Under the pieces are notes generated by a model that saw only the letters and a list, made by a program, of their open reading frames with translations, made no database searches and had not been told where the DNA came from. From CAYLSV01 sp964386435 (GTDB taxonomy: Bacteria > Planctomycetota > Phycisphaerae > Tepidisphaerales > Tepidisphaeraceae), in contig CAYLSV010000008.1 of the NCBI GenBank assembly GCA_964386435.1, forward strand, positions 1 to 64,000: a stretch of DNA of 64,000 nucleotides, in the 5' to 3' direction. A program made the position numbers and the translations under genes. Each line of letters starts with the position of its first letter. Position 1 is the first letter of the stretch. Of this stretch, positions 25,472 to 34,192 are shown one piece after another.

Positions 25472-26138
25472 CCTCAGCGGCGTCGATCTGACGTGACGGG
25501 TTGCCGTCTTGTGCGTGATCCAGTTCGTACCCGAGGTGGTCGTGCAGCAGGCGGGCCAGTTCCCGCAGGGCTTCGGGGTCGCCCGAGTCGAGCGACCAAT
25601 TGACCGGCTCGCCGTCGCGGGTCAGCCGGAGCGCGTGCGTCGCCCCCTGCTCATTCGCATCGGTGGTGACGCGGACGCCGAGCGAGGCGAAGTCTTGGTC
25701 GCGGCGGTTGAAGACGCCCAGGAAGCGGCGGTCGTAGCGGCAGCCGCCGGGGTGGAGTTCGACCCGCACCCTGAAGAAGACCCCGGCCGCCACGACGGCG
25801 GCGAGCAGGGAGCCGAAGATGATTACTGTCTCCGCGATCACCAACGCAAACCCGACGAGCAGCACGCCGATCGCCGCCGACATCGCCAGCGCGTGGCCGT
25901 ACTTGCGGCCGAGCGTGACCACGATCCTGTCCGGCGACAACTCCGCCACGTACTCGTGAAACTCCCGCCGCCCCGCCGACGACTCGCTTACGGGCCCCGG
26001 CTTCAACAAATGCAACAGGCAAATGTGCGGCTCGTGTCGCCGCGACTTCCGCAACTCACGCACCGCCTCGGCCGTCGACGCCGCCTCGATCGTGCCGCCG
26101 GTGGGTTCGCCCTGAATGGTGAAGCGGAACTGCGGCAT
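25455..26138 (-). CDS. Membrane protein of unknown function
   Basis: A 227-residue protein. The N-terminal 30 residues (FRFTIQGEPTGGTIEAASTA) resemble a small beta domain. Two transmembrane helices follow at about 84-105 and 106-125 (AIGVLLVGFALVIAETVIIF and GSLLAAVVAAGVFF). The C-terminal soluble part is PH-like or uncharacterised (RVELHPGGCRYDRRFLGVFN). The stop codon lies within a CCCCGCC repeat, so the original C-terminus may have been different. No family assigned. Confidence 0.65.
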   Translation of the reverse strand: MPQFRFTIQGEPTGGTIEAASTAEAVRELRKSRRHEPHICLLHLLKPGPVSESSAGRREFHEYVAELSPDRIVVTLGRKYGHALAMSAAIGVLLVGFALVIAETVIIFGSLLAAVVAAGVFFRVRVELHPGGCRYDRRFLGVFNRRDQDFASLGVRVTTDANEQGATHALRLTRDGEPVNWSLDSGDPEALRELARLLHDHLGYELDHAQDGNPSRQIDAAEAPTAS

Positions 26139-26188
26139 CGGATTGGCTTGAGACTCAACTTACCTCATATCTCAAGTCAGAGTCGCTG

Positions 26189-26223
26189 AAACCGCCTCCG
26201 CCTCGCAGAGGCGGGGCTTTACG
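26189..26223 (-). terminator. CCCCGCC-family hairpin, minus orientation
   Basis: On the minus strand, CGTAAAGCCCCGCCTCTGCG then AGGCGGAGGCGGTTT forms the same stem as the copy at 31-61. Located between the divergent membrane protein and LptF-like genes, where a terminator is not obviously needed; it may simply be a dispersed repeat. Confidence 0.5.
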
Positions 26224-26266
26224 AAGACGATGCGATCAGCGGCAACGCTTCGTTGGGGCCGGCTCG

Positions 26267-26294
26267 ACTGCGACCAAGTTTGGTCGCAGCTACC
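26267..26294. repeat. Single REP-like palindrome (inner stem ACCAAGTTTGGT)
   Basis: ACTGCGACCAAGTTTGGTCG followed by CAGCTACC is an unpaired copy with outer arms CTGCG/CGCAG. It sits 16 bases before the GTG start of the LptF-like gene, within its leader. Confidence 0.9.
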
Positions 26295-26310
26295 ATCGAG
26301 TAACACCGCC

Positions 26311-28143
26311 GTGAGCAACGACCACGGACGACTGACCAAGGACACTCCCCTGAGCCGCACGCTGTTTTTTTACATCTTCCGCGACCTTGTGAAAGTCTTC
26401 CTGCTGGCCAGCGGGGTGCTGGCGGGGATCATGTCGTTTGGGGGGTTGCTCAAGCCGTTGACGCGGCATGGGCTGGACGGGTCGCAGGTGGCGCTGATGC
26501 TCACCTATGCGATGCCGGCGATGACGACGTACTCGTTGCCGGTGGCGGTGCTGTTTGCGTGCACGTTTGTTTACGGGCGGCTCGCGGCAGACAACGAGCT
26601 GACGGCGATCCGGGCGGCGGGGGTGAGTCTGGCGGCGACGGCGTTGCCGGGGTTGGTGTTGGGGCTGGTGGCGGCGGTGATCTCGACGGCGATGCTGAGT
26701 TACGTCGTGCCGGCGGCGACGTTCGGGGCCGAGCGGGTGATTTACTCGAACATCGCCAAGCTCGCCGCCAACGAGGTCCGCCGGCAGGGCAACATCAAGC
26801 TCGGCAGCGGCTCGACCCGCGGGGCCGGCGAGCTGCGGCTGTACGCCCAGGACGCCCAGGAACTGGCCACCGACGACGGCCGGCAGGCCGTGGCATTGCG
26901 GCGGGTGAGCGTGGTCCGCTACGCCGACGCCGAGCCGACCGACGACAACCCCCGCCCGGTCCGCCAGGTGCAGGAGGTCTACCTCGCCGGCCAAGCCACG
27001 GCCTTCATCGATTATTCCGGCGACCCCGACGACGACGTGTTCATCACCGTCGAGCTCGACAACGGCACGCTCATCCCCCGCAGCCGCTTGGGCCGGGAGG
27101 GGCAGGAGGCGCGGGAGGTGTCGTTCCGCACGTTCGACCTCCCGCCCTACCCGCTGCCGAGCCCGCTGAAGGAGAAGACGAAGTTCATGGACCTGGCGAC
27201 GCTGCACGCCCTTGACGCCGACCCGGCCGAGAGTCGGCGGATCGGGTCGATGCTGCGGACCTACATCCGCGGCGACCAGCGGCAGGCGATGCTCGATTTG
27301 CTGTTCGCCGACATCCGCCGCAGCGGCGAGACGGCGTGGACCGGCGGCGACGGCACGATCTACCGCCTGGCCTGGCGCGGCGACCCGTCCGACGCGCGGG
27401 TGCGGCAGCAAAAGTTCCTCGCCGGCCCGGCCGCCGACGGCGAGAAGCACGCCGTGCTGATGCGCAGCCGACTCGGGCCGAGCGGCACGGAGGTGACGGA
27501 ACTGGCGGTGAACGCCCAGGACGCCGACGTGCGGATCGACGTGACCGGCGAGGACCGGGCCCGCGTCGAGGTGCGCATGACCGAGGCCCGCGTGACGGCC
27601 CGCGTCGAAGACGGCGCGGCGGGCGGCTCGCAGTTGGACGAATCGGGCGTCTTCGGCGGCGACCGGTTCCAGGAGGCGAGTCGGCGGAACTACGTCGTGG
27701 AGTTCATCACCGATCTGCCGCCCGAGGCGACGGCGCTCGCCAATCGGGGCGAGGCGTTTTACCGGACCGACCCGCTTGCGGGCGACCGGGTGCGGGGCAA
27801 AATGGGCCGGGAGGTGGCGAAGCTGCGGAACAGCGTGCGGGCGGAGATCCACGGGCGGTTCAGCTTCGCGGTGAGCTGTGCCGGGCTGTCGCTGGTCGGG
27901 GCGGGGCTGGGGATGATGTTCAAAACAGGCAACGTGCTGACGGCGTTCGGGCTGAGCGTGACGCCGGCGATCGTCGGGATCGTGATGGTGGTCGCCGGTC
28001 AGCACGTGGCCGAGAACGTGCCGGACGACGTGGGCTTGGGCGGCGGCAACCCGCTGGGGCTGGGCCTGATCCTGATCTGGACCGGCAACACCGCGGCGAC
28101 GCTGCTGGGCCTCGCCCTGATCGGCTGGCTCTGGCGGCGGTGA
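26311..28143 (+). CDS. LptF/LptG-family permease with enlarged periplasmic part
   Basis: A 610-residue YjgP/YjgQ-family protein, a transmembrane component of the LPS export ABC complex LptB2FG. The N-terminus has the typical RTLFFYIFRDLVKVFLLASG, then helices around MLTYAMPAMTTYSLPVAVLF and LPGLVLGLVAAVISTAML. A long soluble section (about residues 170-500) holds the beta-jellyroll, and C-terminal helices include FSFAVSCAGLSLVGAGLGMM. It is longer than usual (about 360 residues), because the soluble part is expanded. Start GTG 26311; upstream ATG 26230 would translate a palindrome and is rejected. Paired with the gene at 28311. Confidence 0.85.
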   Translation: MSNDHGRLTKDTPLSRTLFFYIFRDLVKVFLLASGVLAGIMSFGGLLKPLTRHGLDGSQVALMLTYAMPAMTTYSLPVAVLFACTFVYGRLAADNELTAIRAAGVSLAATALPGLVLGLVAAVISTAMLSYVVPAATFGAERVIYSNIAKLAANEVRRQGNIKLGSGSTRGAGELRLYAQDAQELATDDGRQAVALRRVSVVRYADAEPTDDNPRPVRQVQEVYLAGQATAFIDYSGDPDDDVFITVELDNGTLIPRSRLGREGQEAREVSFRTFDLPPYPLPSPLKEKTKFMDLATLHALDADPAESRRIGSMLRTYIRGDQRQAMLDLLFADIRRSGETAWTGGDGTIYRLAWRGDPSDARVRQQKFLAGPAADGEKHAVLMRSRLGPSGTEVTELAVNAQDADVRIDVTGEDRARVEVRMTEARVTARVEDGAAGGSQLDESGVFGGDRFQEASRRNYVVEFITDLPPEATALANRGEAFYRTDPLAGDRVRGKMGREVAKLRNSVRAEIHGRFSFAVSCAGLSLVGAGLGMMFKTGNVLTAFGLSVTPAIVGIVMVVAGQHVAENVPDDVGLGGGNPLGLGLILIWTGNTAATLLGLALIGWLWRR

Positions 28144-28170
28144 GCGCGATCACACCTTCGGAGTGCAGAA

Positions 28171-28271
28171 CGTAGCTGCGACCTGACAGGTCGCAGTTTG
28201 TGCGTTGATCCAGGTGCAAGATCAATGGGTCGGTCCTAGTCGCCACTGCGACCTGTCAGGTCGCAGCTACG
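28171..28271. repeat. REP-like inverted pair (inner stem ACCTG-A-CAGGT) between the two Lpt-like genes
   Basis: GTAGCTGCGACCTGACAGGT then CGCAGT (28172-28197) faces CCACTGCGACCTGTCAGGTC then GCAGCTACG (28243-28271). Within what is probably one operon, this pair would be transcribed and could fold as an intercistronic RNA hairpin. Confidence 0.92.
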
Positions 28272-28310
28272 TGTCACCTGCTTCAGCTTTGGGCATAACG
28301 TGAGCCGTCC

Positions 28311-29453
28311 GTGAAGACCTTCGACCGTTACGTGCTTCTCGCGTTCTTCAAGAACTACCTGCTCACGCTCGGCGTGTTGCTGGGCTTGTACGTGGTGCTC
28401 GACATGGTGCTCAACTTCGACGAGTTCACTGTCGGCGAGGACGAGGCGGCCCGGTCGTCGTTCGCCGTGCTGTGGGCGATTGCCGATTACTACGGGGCGC
28501 AGTCGGTGCTGTTTTTCGTGCAATTGGCCGGCGTGATCCCGGTGGTGGCGGCGGCGTTCACGCTCATGCGGCTGTCGCGGTTCAACGAGATGACAGCGCT
28601 GCTGGCCGCGGGCGTGCCGCTGCTGCGGGTGGCGGCGCCGATCGGGGTGGCGGCGGTGGCGCTGACGTTCGTGACGTTCGTCGGGCAGGAATTGATCGTG
28701 CCGCAACTCATCGGCAAGCTCACCCGGGAGCGCGATCAGGCCGGCGTCGACGCGTCGTTTTTGTCGTTCCCGGTGGATTCGGTGCGGGTGGGCAACGACG
28801 ACGGCAGCGGGGCGCTGGTGAACGCCGGGCTGTACGAGCCGGGCCTCGACGGCGCGCCGCCGACGATGCGGCTGCTGACAGTCATCGAGCACGATGCCGA
28901 GTTCCGCCCGACCGGCGTGGTGACGGCCGAGTCGGCGGAGTGGCAGCCGGGCGGGTTCTGGGACCTGGAGGGCGGCTTGCGCGACGTCGCCGTCACGCCG
29001 GGGCAGCAGCCGGAGGAGGCGGTGCCGGTGAGCGTGCTGGAGATCGACCTCGACCCCGAGGCGATCGCCCTGATCAACAGCAAGGATTATGCCGAGCTTT
29101 TGCCGCTGACGACGATCAACCGCCTGCTCGATCGCCCGGACCAGGTGCGGGCCCCGGCGATGCTGCAGGTCAAGCACGGCCGCTTGGCGGCGCTGGTGGC
29201 GAACGTCGTGCTGGTGCTGCTGGCCATTCCCGCCGTCCTCACCCGCGAGCCGGGCCAGTTGAAGACGTCGGCGGCGAAGTGTTTGGTCCTCGTCGGCGGG
29301 TGCATGGCGGGCATCTTCATTTGCCAAACCCTCGCCGGCCAACCCGCCCCCGACCCCGCCTGGGCCGAACGCTGGCCGGCGCTGATGAGCTGGCTGCCGG
29401 TGTTCATCTTCGGCCCGCTGGCGGTGGCGCTGCTGGACCGGGTGAAAACGTGA
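28311..29453 (+). CDS. LptF/LptG-family permease
   Basis: A 380-residue YjgP/YjgQ protein of normal length. N-terminal FDRYVLLAFFKNYLLTLGVL and the following helices (VLFFVQLAGVIPVVAAAFTL), the classic MRLSRFNEMTALLAAGVPLL motif, and C-terminal helices (LVANVVLVLLAIPAVLTREP) are all present. With the preceding gene it would form the LptF-LptG heterodimer of the LPS exporter; which is F and which is G is not clear. GTG start at 28311. No lptB or lptC is in the window. Confidence 0.9.
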   Translation: MKTFDRYVLLAFFKNYLLTLGVLLGLYVVLDMVLNFDEFTVGEDEAARSSFAVLWAIADYYGAQSVLFFVQLAGVIPVVAAAFTLMRLSRFNEMTALLAAGVPLLRVAAPIGVAAVALTFVTFVGQELIVPQLIGKLTRERDQAGVDASFLSFPVDSVRVGNDDGSGALVNAGLYEPGLDGAPPTMRLLTVIEHDAEFRPTGVVTAESAEWQPGGFWDLEGGLRDVAVTPGQQPEEAVPVSVLEIDLDPEAIALINSKDYAELLPLTTINRLLDRPDQVRAPAMLQVKHGRLAALVANVVLVLLAIPAVLTREPGQLKTSAAKCLVLVGGCMAGIFICQTLAGQPAPDPAWAERWPALMSWLPVFIFGPLAVALLDRVKT

Positions 29454-29455
29454 GC

Positions 29456-29556
29456 TTTGTTCTTGGTTCTTTGTTCTTTGTCCTTTGTTCTGAGTCCTTT
29501 GTGAATCTGTGAGGAGGACCAAGAACAGATGACAAATGACAAATGACAAAGCTCCC
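29456..29556. repeat. Long inverted repeat of CTTTGT/ACAAAG words
   Basis: AGCTTTGTTCTTGGTTCTTT and further TTTGTTC/TTTGTCC words are mirrored by GGACCAAGAACAGATGACAA, then ATGACAAATGACAAAGCTC. The ends GAGCTTTGT/ACAAAGCTC and TTCTTGGT/ACCAAGAA pair. It starts at the stop of the LptG-like gene. Same vocabulary as 6898-6978. Confidence 0.75.
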
Positions 29557-29599
29557 TTGCCCCGCCCAACATCCAATCGTACATCAACGTCGTCGGGCA

Positions 29600-29715
29600 T
29601 CGACGCAACCCGCGGTTTTCGGAGCGGCTGTCGCTCCGCGTGGGACGTTGCCCGGCGTCGGCGAGTCCTCGGGACGATTCGCCGGCGGCTTCCCTCCGTT
29701 GGTTCCCGACTGGCA
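29600..29715 (+). other. Non-coding stretch with nested inverted repeats
   Basis: No convincing gene between 29557 and 29804. It holds CGGAGCG-GCTGT-CGCTCCG (a perfect 7-bp hairpin near 29619) and GCCGGCG...CGCCGGC arms around CGAGTCCTCGGGACGATT, just upstream of a strong intrinsic terminator. It could be a structured 3' UTR of the lpt operon, a small RNA, or chance pairing in GC-rich DNA. No known riboswitch motif recognised. Confidence 0.35.
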
Positions 29716-29750
29716 CCCCCCGCCGCCGATGCCTCGGCGGCGGGGGTTTT
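29716..29750 (+). terminator. Strong rho-independent terminator
   Basis: CCCCCGCCGCCGA pairs perfectly with TCGGCGGCGGGGG around a TGCC-type loop (29716-29746), followed by TTTT. A 13-bp GC stem with a T-run is a textbook intrinsic terminator for plus-strand transcription, fitting the LptF/LptG-like operon, and separates it from the convergent solute-binding protein gene. Confidence 0.8.
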
Positions 29751-29804
29751 CTGCGTGAACCCAAATGAAGTGCCAACGTCGCCAAGGCGCGATGGTCAAG
29801 CAGG

Positions 29805-31433
29805 TCACGTCGAACCCCGTGCCTTCGCCGCGACGGCGGCGTAGTGGTCGCGGAACCGCTCGGCCAACTCGATGCGGGTTCGCGCACCCCATTGGTCCCC
29901 CCGGCCTTCGTCTTCGGCGGCTTTGCGGGCACTTCGTAAATCGACCACGCCTTGCCGGGTGATCGGCAGCGAGCCGAGCTCGGGCAGCAAGTCCTCCCGG
30001 CCGGCGTCGAGGATCGTGCGGTAGCTGCTCTTGAGCGCCTCGCGGGCGTCGATCCAGGCGGCGGCCCAGACGTTGCGGGTGTCGCCGAACTCGCCCATCC
30101 ACGCCCGCCGCTGGTTGAAGCCGCCGGCCTCCTCGAAGGGGTTCACGCGGTCGCTCCAGCCGGTCATGTCGGCGTAAACGTCGGGCCGGATCGGCGGGCG
30201 ACGCAACCCGTGCCGCGCCGGGCCGCCCGGCTCGCCAGCGTTCAAGATCCACAGCCGCTGGCCCTCGGGCGTGAGCAGAAACTCCACGAACCGCGTCGCC
30301 AGTTCCAGGCTCTCGCCCTGCACGCCGTAGAGCACGGCCACCGGGTCGGGCGTGATCGCCGTCGCCGCGGTCGGGCTGACGAATCGCACCCGATCGCCGC
30401 CGACCAGTTCCTCATACACCCGGCCGTAAAAATCGATCGCCATCCCCGCCGCGGCCTGGCCCTGGCTCACGTCGGTCGGCACCTGGCTGGCGGAGTTGGT
30501 GAAGTACCGGGCGTTGGCGGCAATCAGCGTCAGCTGCCGCATGCCGTCCTCCCACCCCTCGGCCAGCGCGGCCCGATACCGCCGCAACGCCTCCGTCTCC
30601 GCCGGCGACAACTCGAGCTCGGTGAGCGTCGCCTCCACGTCGCGACTGCCGCCCACCGCCTCGCGAACCTCGGCGTCGATCCCGGCGAGCGTGGCGTCCT
30701 CGGCAAGCAACCGCTCCTCGGCGTCAGCCATCACCCGCTGGATGACCATCATGTACGCCACCGCCGCACTGCCGCTTTGCGTCGGGTCGGCCAGCGCGAC
30801 CAGGCCGTCGAGGTTCGGGTCGGCCAGATCCTGCCACATCAACGGCTTCGTGAGGCCCAGGCTGTCGTAGAGGGCCGGGTTGTACACCATGCCGAAGCTG
30901 CTGAGGCAGACGCCGAACCACTCGGGGCGATCCGCGTCGGCGTCGTACAAGTCGATGCCCGCCAGCTGCGGCTGCGGGTAGGCCGCGGCGAGCAACGCCG
31001 CGGGCAAGTCGATCGGCTTGAGCACGCTGACGTCGTTGCCGTCGGCGTCGCGGAAGGCCCGCTTCATCTCCTGATCGAACGGGAAGTCGCCCCCGCCCCA
31101 GGCGATGTGGAGGTCGCCGGACACTTGGTCCTCCGGCAGCAGCCGGCCGGCGTCGTCGCGGTAGGTGGCGTAAGTTTTTTGCAGCAGATCGACGATCTTC
31201 GTCGTGCCGCCGGGCGTGCGGTAATCGATGTCGACCGGCTCGCCGTACTTCTGGTTGTGCCAGTCGGAGAAGGCGGCTTCGAAGCTTTCGCGGATGTCGC
31301 GGTTGTGCGGCGTGACGACGACCAGCCGCCGCCCGTCACCGCCGACGGATGACGCGCCGCCGACGGCCAGCCGCAACACGAACGGCGCGGCGAGGACCAA
31401 CGCGAGCAGGATCGGGAAGATGTAGCGACGCAT
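29805..31433 (-). CDS. Extracellular solute-binding protein (ABC importer type)
   Basis: A 542-residue periplasmic-binding protein of the bacterial extracellular solute-binding superfamily (iron(III)/AfuA- or spermidine-like). The N-terminal membrane segment (FPILLALVLAAPFVLRLAVG) acts as signal or anchor. LVVVTPHNRDIRESFEAAFS is the canonical start of domain 1; FGMVYNPALYDSLGLTKPLM and ADPTQSGSAAVAYMM are hinge motifs; VAVLYGVQGESLELATRFVE and LLTPEGQRL are late motifs. It is longer than usual (about 350), with an insertion near residues 250-310. No permease or ATPase is adjacent, so substrate is unknown. Confidence 0.85.
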   Translation of the reverse strand: MRRYIFPILLALVLAAPFVLRLAVGGASSVGGDGRRLVVVTPHNRDIRESFEAAFSDWHNQKYGEPVDIDYRTPGGTTKIVDLLQKTYATYRDDAGRLLPEDQVSGDLHIAWGGGDFPFDQEMKRAFRDADGNDVSVLKPIDLPAALLAAAYPQPQLAGIDLYDADADRPEWFGVCLSSFGMVYNPALYDSLGLTKPLMWQDLADPNLDGLVALADPTQSGSAAVAYMMVIQRVMADAEERLLAEDATLAGIDAEVREAVGGSRDVEATLTELELSPAETEALRRYRAALAEGWEDGMRQLTLIAANARYFTNSASQVPTDVSQGQAAAGMAIDFYGRVYEELVGGDRVRFVSPTAATAITPDPVAVLYGVQGESLELATRFVEFLLTPEGQRLWILNAGEPGGPARHGLRRPPIRPDVYADMTGWSDRVNPFEEAGGFNQRRAWMGEFGDTRNVWAAAWIDAREALKSSYRTILDAGREDLLPELGSLPITRQGVVDLRSARKAAEDEGRGDQWGARTRIELAERFRDHYAAVAAKARGST

Positions 31434-31457
31434 GGTGGGCAGATGGTAGATCGACCC

Positions 31458-31534
31458 GGACTGCGGTGCGTTGCACCGCAGCTACCGCCCGGTGTCGAAA
31501 CGTCAGGTAGCTGCGGTGCAACGCACCGCAGTCC
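31458..31534. repeat. REP-like pair in tail-to-tail orientation (inner stem GTGCAACGCAC)
   Basis: GGACTGCGGTGCGTTGCACC then GCAGCTACC (31458-31486) is the exact reverse complement of the 29 bases at 31506-31534. Here the GTAGCTGCG ends face inward, opposite to the other pairs. The spacer is 19 bases. It lies between the alpha-E gene end and the solute-binding protein start. Confidence 0.95.
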
Positions 31535-31541
31535 GTATCGC

Positions 31542-32573
31542 TCACCGCAGGAAGTACGCCTGCGATACCGCGATTGCCGCGTCCCTCACGTTGTGGCGGA
31601 TATCCGCGAGATAGTGCGGCAAGCCCTCGTCGAGCAGCTCGCTCATCTGGGCGTACTCGAGCTGTGCGGCCAACCGCCCCAGCACCCGCTCGGCGCTGGC
31701 GGCGGCGACGCGGGCTTGATCCGTCTCGCCGCCGCGGGTCACGGCGCGGATGGCGTGAACCGATTCCAGCGCCCGCTCGACGCCGAACCGCACGCCGCGC
31801 GGGAACTGCCGGCCGAGGATCAAAAACGTGGCGATGCGCAGCGGGTCGAGGTCGCTCGGGTGGTGCCGCCGGTACGCCTCCAAACCGCAGCACATGCGGA
31901 GCACGCTCATCCAGTGAATGTTCCGCAGCGTCTCAGCCGCGATGTTGAACCGCGACGGCCCGGCCTCGAACCGCCCTTCCAGAATCCGGCACGTCACGTC
32001 GACCCGCTCAAACCATTTGGCCACCTGCGTGAACTGCCACCGCTGGTCGTGGAACAGCGTTTGGTCGCAAAGCCCTTGAAAAAGCAGGCCGAAGTTGGTC
32101 ACGCGGTCGTAGAACGCCTCGGGGCTGCTGGCGAACTCCTCGACGGCCGGGCCGCGCATGTCCCAGTAGAGCGTGTTGAGCGCTTCGTACATCTCGGCAC
32201 TGATGTTGTCGCGGATGGCCCGCGCGTTCTCCCGGCTGCGCCGCACGCAGTCGAGGATGCTGCCCGGCAGGGTCGGGTCGAACGTCATCCGCCGCACCAC
32301 CCGCTCGCCCATCGGCAGCTCGGGGTGGTAATCCTCGGGCAACTCGTCGATGTGGAACACGCGCAGCACCTCGCCCCACTGCCGCTCGTGGAGGTCGGGG
32401 GCGAGGTCGCCGACATCGGCCAGCAGGTTGCCGGCGGTGTTGAGCACGCGGGCGATGTGCTCGCACCGCTCGCCGTAGCGGCTCATCCAGTAGAGGCTGT
32501 CGGCGACCCGCGCCAGCATCGGCCGCTCGGGCGGGTCGGCGGACAAATCTTCGGTCATGCGCAGCGCGAGCAT
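31542..32573 (-). CDS. Alpha-E domain protein (DUF403)
   Basis: A 343-residue all-helical protein. MLARVADSLYWMSRYGERCE and the repeated helices (ENARAIRDNISAEMYEALNT, GLCDQTLFHDQRWQFTQVAK, ERVDVTCRILEGRF) match the alpha-E/DUF403 family, which accompanies circularly permuted ATP-grasp proteins in predicted peptide-ligase systems. Its ATG overlaps the stop of the ATP-grasp gene by one base (TGATG), so the two are translationally coupled. Biochemical role unproven. Confidence 0.92.
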   Translation of the reverse strand: MLALRMTEDLSADPPERPMLARVADSLYWMSRYGERCEHIARVLNTAGNLLADVGDLAPDLHERQWGEVLRVFHIDELPEDYHPELPMGERVVRRMTFDPTLPGSILDCVRRSRENARAIRDNISAEMYEALNTLYWDMRGPAVEEFASSPEAFYDRVTNFGLLFQGLCDQTLFHDQRWQFTQVAKWFERVDVTCRILEGRFEAGPSRFNIAAETLRNIHWMSVLRMCCGLEAYRRHHPSDLDPLRIATFLILGRQFPRGVRFGVERALESVHAIRAVTRGGETDQARVAAASAERVLGRLAAQLEYAQMSELLDEGLPHYLADIRHNVRDAAIAVSQAYFLR

Positions 32574-34102
32574 CAGTTCATCTCCCGGTGGGCCACGGTG
32601 TCTTCGAGCACCCACGTGTCTTTGCTGCCCCCGCCTTGGCTGGAGTTGACGACAAGGCTGCCGCTCTTCATCGCCACGCGGGTCAGACCGCCTGGCATGA
32701 CAAAGGGCTTTTCGCCGTAAAGGATGTACGGCCGGAGGTCGACCCGGCGGCCGTCGAAGTGCGTCGGCCGGTTGCCGGGGTTGACGTTTTCCGGGGCGTT
32801 TTGCTCGATCAGCGCCGGGCACTGGCTGAGCTGCACCACCGGCTGGGCGATGAACTCGTGCGGCGTGGCCCGGATCTTCTCGGCGAACTCCTCCCGCTCG
32901 CTTTGGCTCGCCTGGTGGCCCATGAGCATGCCGTAGCCCCCGGATTCGTTGGTCGCCTTCACCACCAGCTTGTCGAGGTTGTCCAGCGTGTACTTCAAGT
33001 CGTCCTCGCGGGCGCAAATGTGCGTCGGCACGTTCGGCAAAATCGGCTCCTGCCCGAGGTAGTAGCGGATCATGTCGGGCACGAACGGGTAGATTGATTT
33101 GTCGTCCGCGACCCCGCCGCCGGGGGCGTTGACGAGCGCGACATTGCCCAGGCGGTAAGCGTTCATAATGCCCGCGACGCCGAGCATGGAGTCGGGGCGG
33201 AACGTCAGCGGGTCGAGGTAGTCATCGTCGATGCGGCGGTAAATCACGTCGACCCGTCGAAGGCCGGCGGTGGTCCGCATGTAAACGAAGTTGCCGTCGA
33301 CCAAGAGGTCGCGGCCTTCGACGAGCTGCGCGCCCATCTGCCGAGCCAGAAAGCTGTGCTCGAAGTACGCGCTGTTGAAGATGCCCGGCGTCAGCACGGC
33401 CACCGTCGGGTCGTCGGCGTGGTGCGGGGCGCAGTGCCGCAGCATGCGGAGCAGTTGGAACGGGTAATCCTCGATCGCCCGCACCCGGTGGCTGGCGAAA
33501 AGCTTGGGGAAAACCCGCTTCATCACCGCCCGGTTCTCGAGGACGTAGCTCACGCCGCTGGGGCTGCGGCCGTTGTCTTCGAGCACCTGCCACTGCCCGT
33601 CGATGTCGCGGATGAGGTCGGTGCCGCAGATGTGGATGTACGTGTCCCGCGGCACCGGCACGCCGATCATCTCCCGGCGGTAGAAGCCCGCCCCCAGCAC
33701 CAGCTCGGCCGGCACCTTGTTGTCGCGCAGAATGTGCTGCTCGTGGTAGACGTCGCGGCAGAACAAGTTCAGCGCAGTCAGCCGCTGGACCAAACCCTCC
33801 TCGATCTGCGTCCACTCCTTGCCGTTGATGATGCGCGGCACCACGTCGAACGGCAGCGTCCGCTCGATGTCGTCCTTCTCGCTGTAAACGGTGAACGTGA
33901 TGCCCTGCGTGAGAAACGCCGAGTCCGCCAGCTTGCGGCGGCTGAGCAATGCCCGCGGCCCCAGCTCCCGCAGCCGCTCGAGCAGCACCCGGTAGTGCGG
34001 CCGCACCTCGCCGGGGGCGGCGAACATTTCATCAAACACGCCCTCGGCTTGGTAACCGCCCAGCATGGCGTCGAGCGTCTCGGGTTCTGCACCATCCGGC
34101 AT
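32573..34102 (-). CDS. Circularly permuted ATP-grasp protein (CP-ATP-grasp type 2)
   Basis: A 509-residue putative ATP-dependent amide/peptide ligase. Characteristic stretches: GITFTVYSEKDDIERTLPFD, RDVYHEQHILRDNKVP, YIHICGTDLIRDIDG, VLEDNGRSPSGVSYVLENRA, LDKLVVKATNESGGYGMLMG and the C-terminal RPYILYGEKPFVMPGGLTR and QGGGSKDTWVLED. It matches the DUF404/DUF407 family. It forms a two-gene operon with the alpha-E protein; the transglutaminase or proteasome-like partners seen in some genomes are absent here. ATG start at 34102. Confidence 0.93.
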   Translation of the reverse strand: MPDGAEPETLDAMLGGYQAEGVFDEMFAAPGEVRPHYRVLLERLRELGPRALLSRRKLADSAFLTQGITFTVYSEKDDIERTLPFDVVPRIINGKEWTQIEEGLVQRLTALNLFCRDVYHEQHILRDNKVPAELVLGAGFYRREMIGVPVPRDTYIHICGTDLIRDIDGQWQVLEDNGRSPSGVSYVLENRAVMKRVFPKLFASHRVRAIEDYPFQLLRMLRHCAPHHADDPTVAVLTPGIFNSAYFEHSFLARQMGAQLVEGRDLLVDGNFVYMRTTAGLRRVDVIYRRIDDDYLDPLTFRPDSMLGVAGIMNAYRLGNVALVNAPGGGVADDKSIYPFVPDMIRYYLGQEPILPNVPTHICAREDDLKYTLDNLDKLVVKATNESGGYGMLMGHQASQSEREEFAEKIRATPHEFIAQPVVQLSQCPALIEQNAPENVNPGNRPTHFDGRRVDLRPYILYGEKPFVMPGGLTRVAMKSGSLVVNSSQGGGSKDTWVLEDTVAHREMN

Positions 34103-34154
34103 GACGGCGAGCGTACGCGATTCGCCGACAATTCCAACAAGTCGACCCGAGGAA

Positions 34155-34185
34155 GGTAGCTGCGGCCCCGCGGGCCGCAGTGGAC
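34155..34185. repeat. Single REP-like palindrome (inner stem GCCC-CGC-GGGC)
   Basis: GGTAGCTGCGGCCCCGCGGG then CCGCAGTGGACGC, an unpaired copy between the nfo stop and the ATP-grasp start. The TGGACGC tail is shared with the copy at 42256. Confidence 0.88.
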
Positions 34186-34192
34186 GCGCCCG

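Noticed and set aside
26230..26310. N-terminal extension of the LptF-like protein
   Set aside because: It translates the palindrome at 26267 (DCDQVWSQLP) and does not resemble the family; GTG 26311 is preferred.
28236..29600. 454-residue minus-strand frame opposite the LptG-like gene
   Set aside because: His/Arg/Gln-rich shadow with no domain.
29600..29715. Known riboswitch, tmRNA, SRP RNA or 6S RNA
   Set aside because: No matching conserved core could be recognised by eye; left as an unassigned structured stretch.
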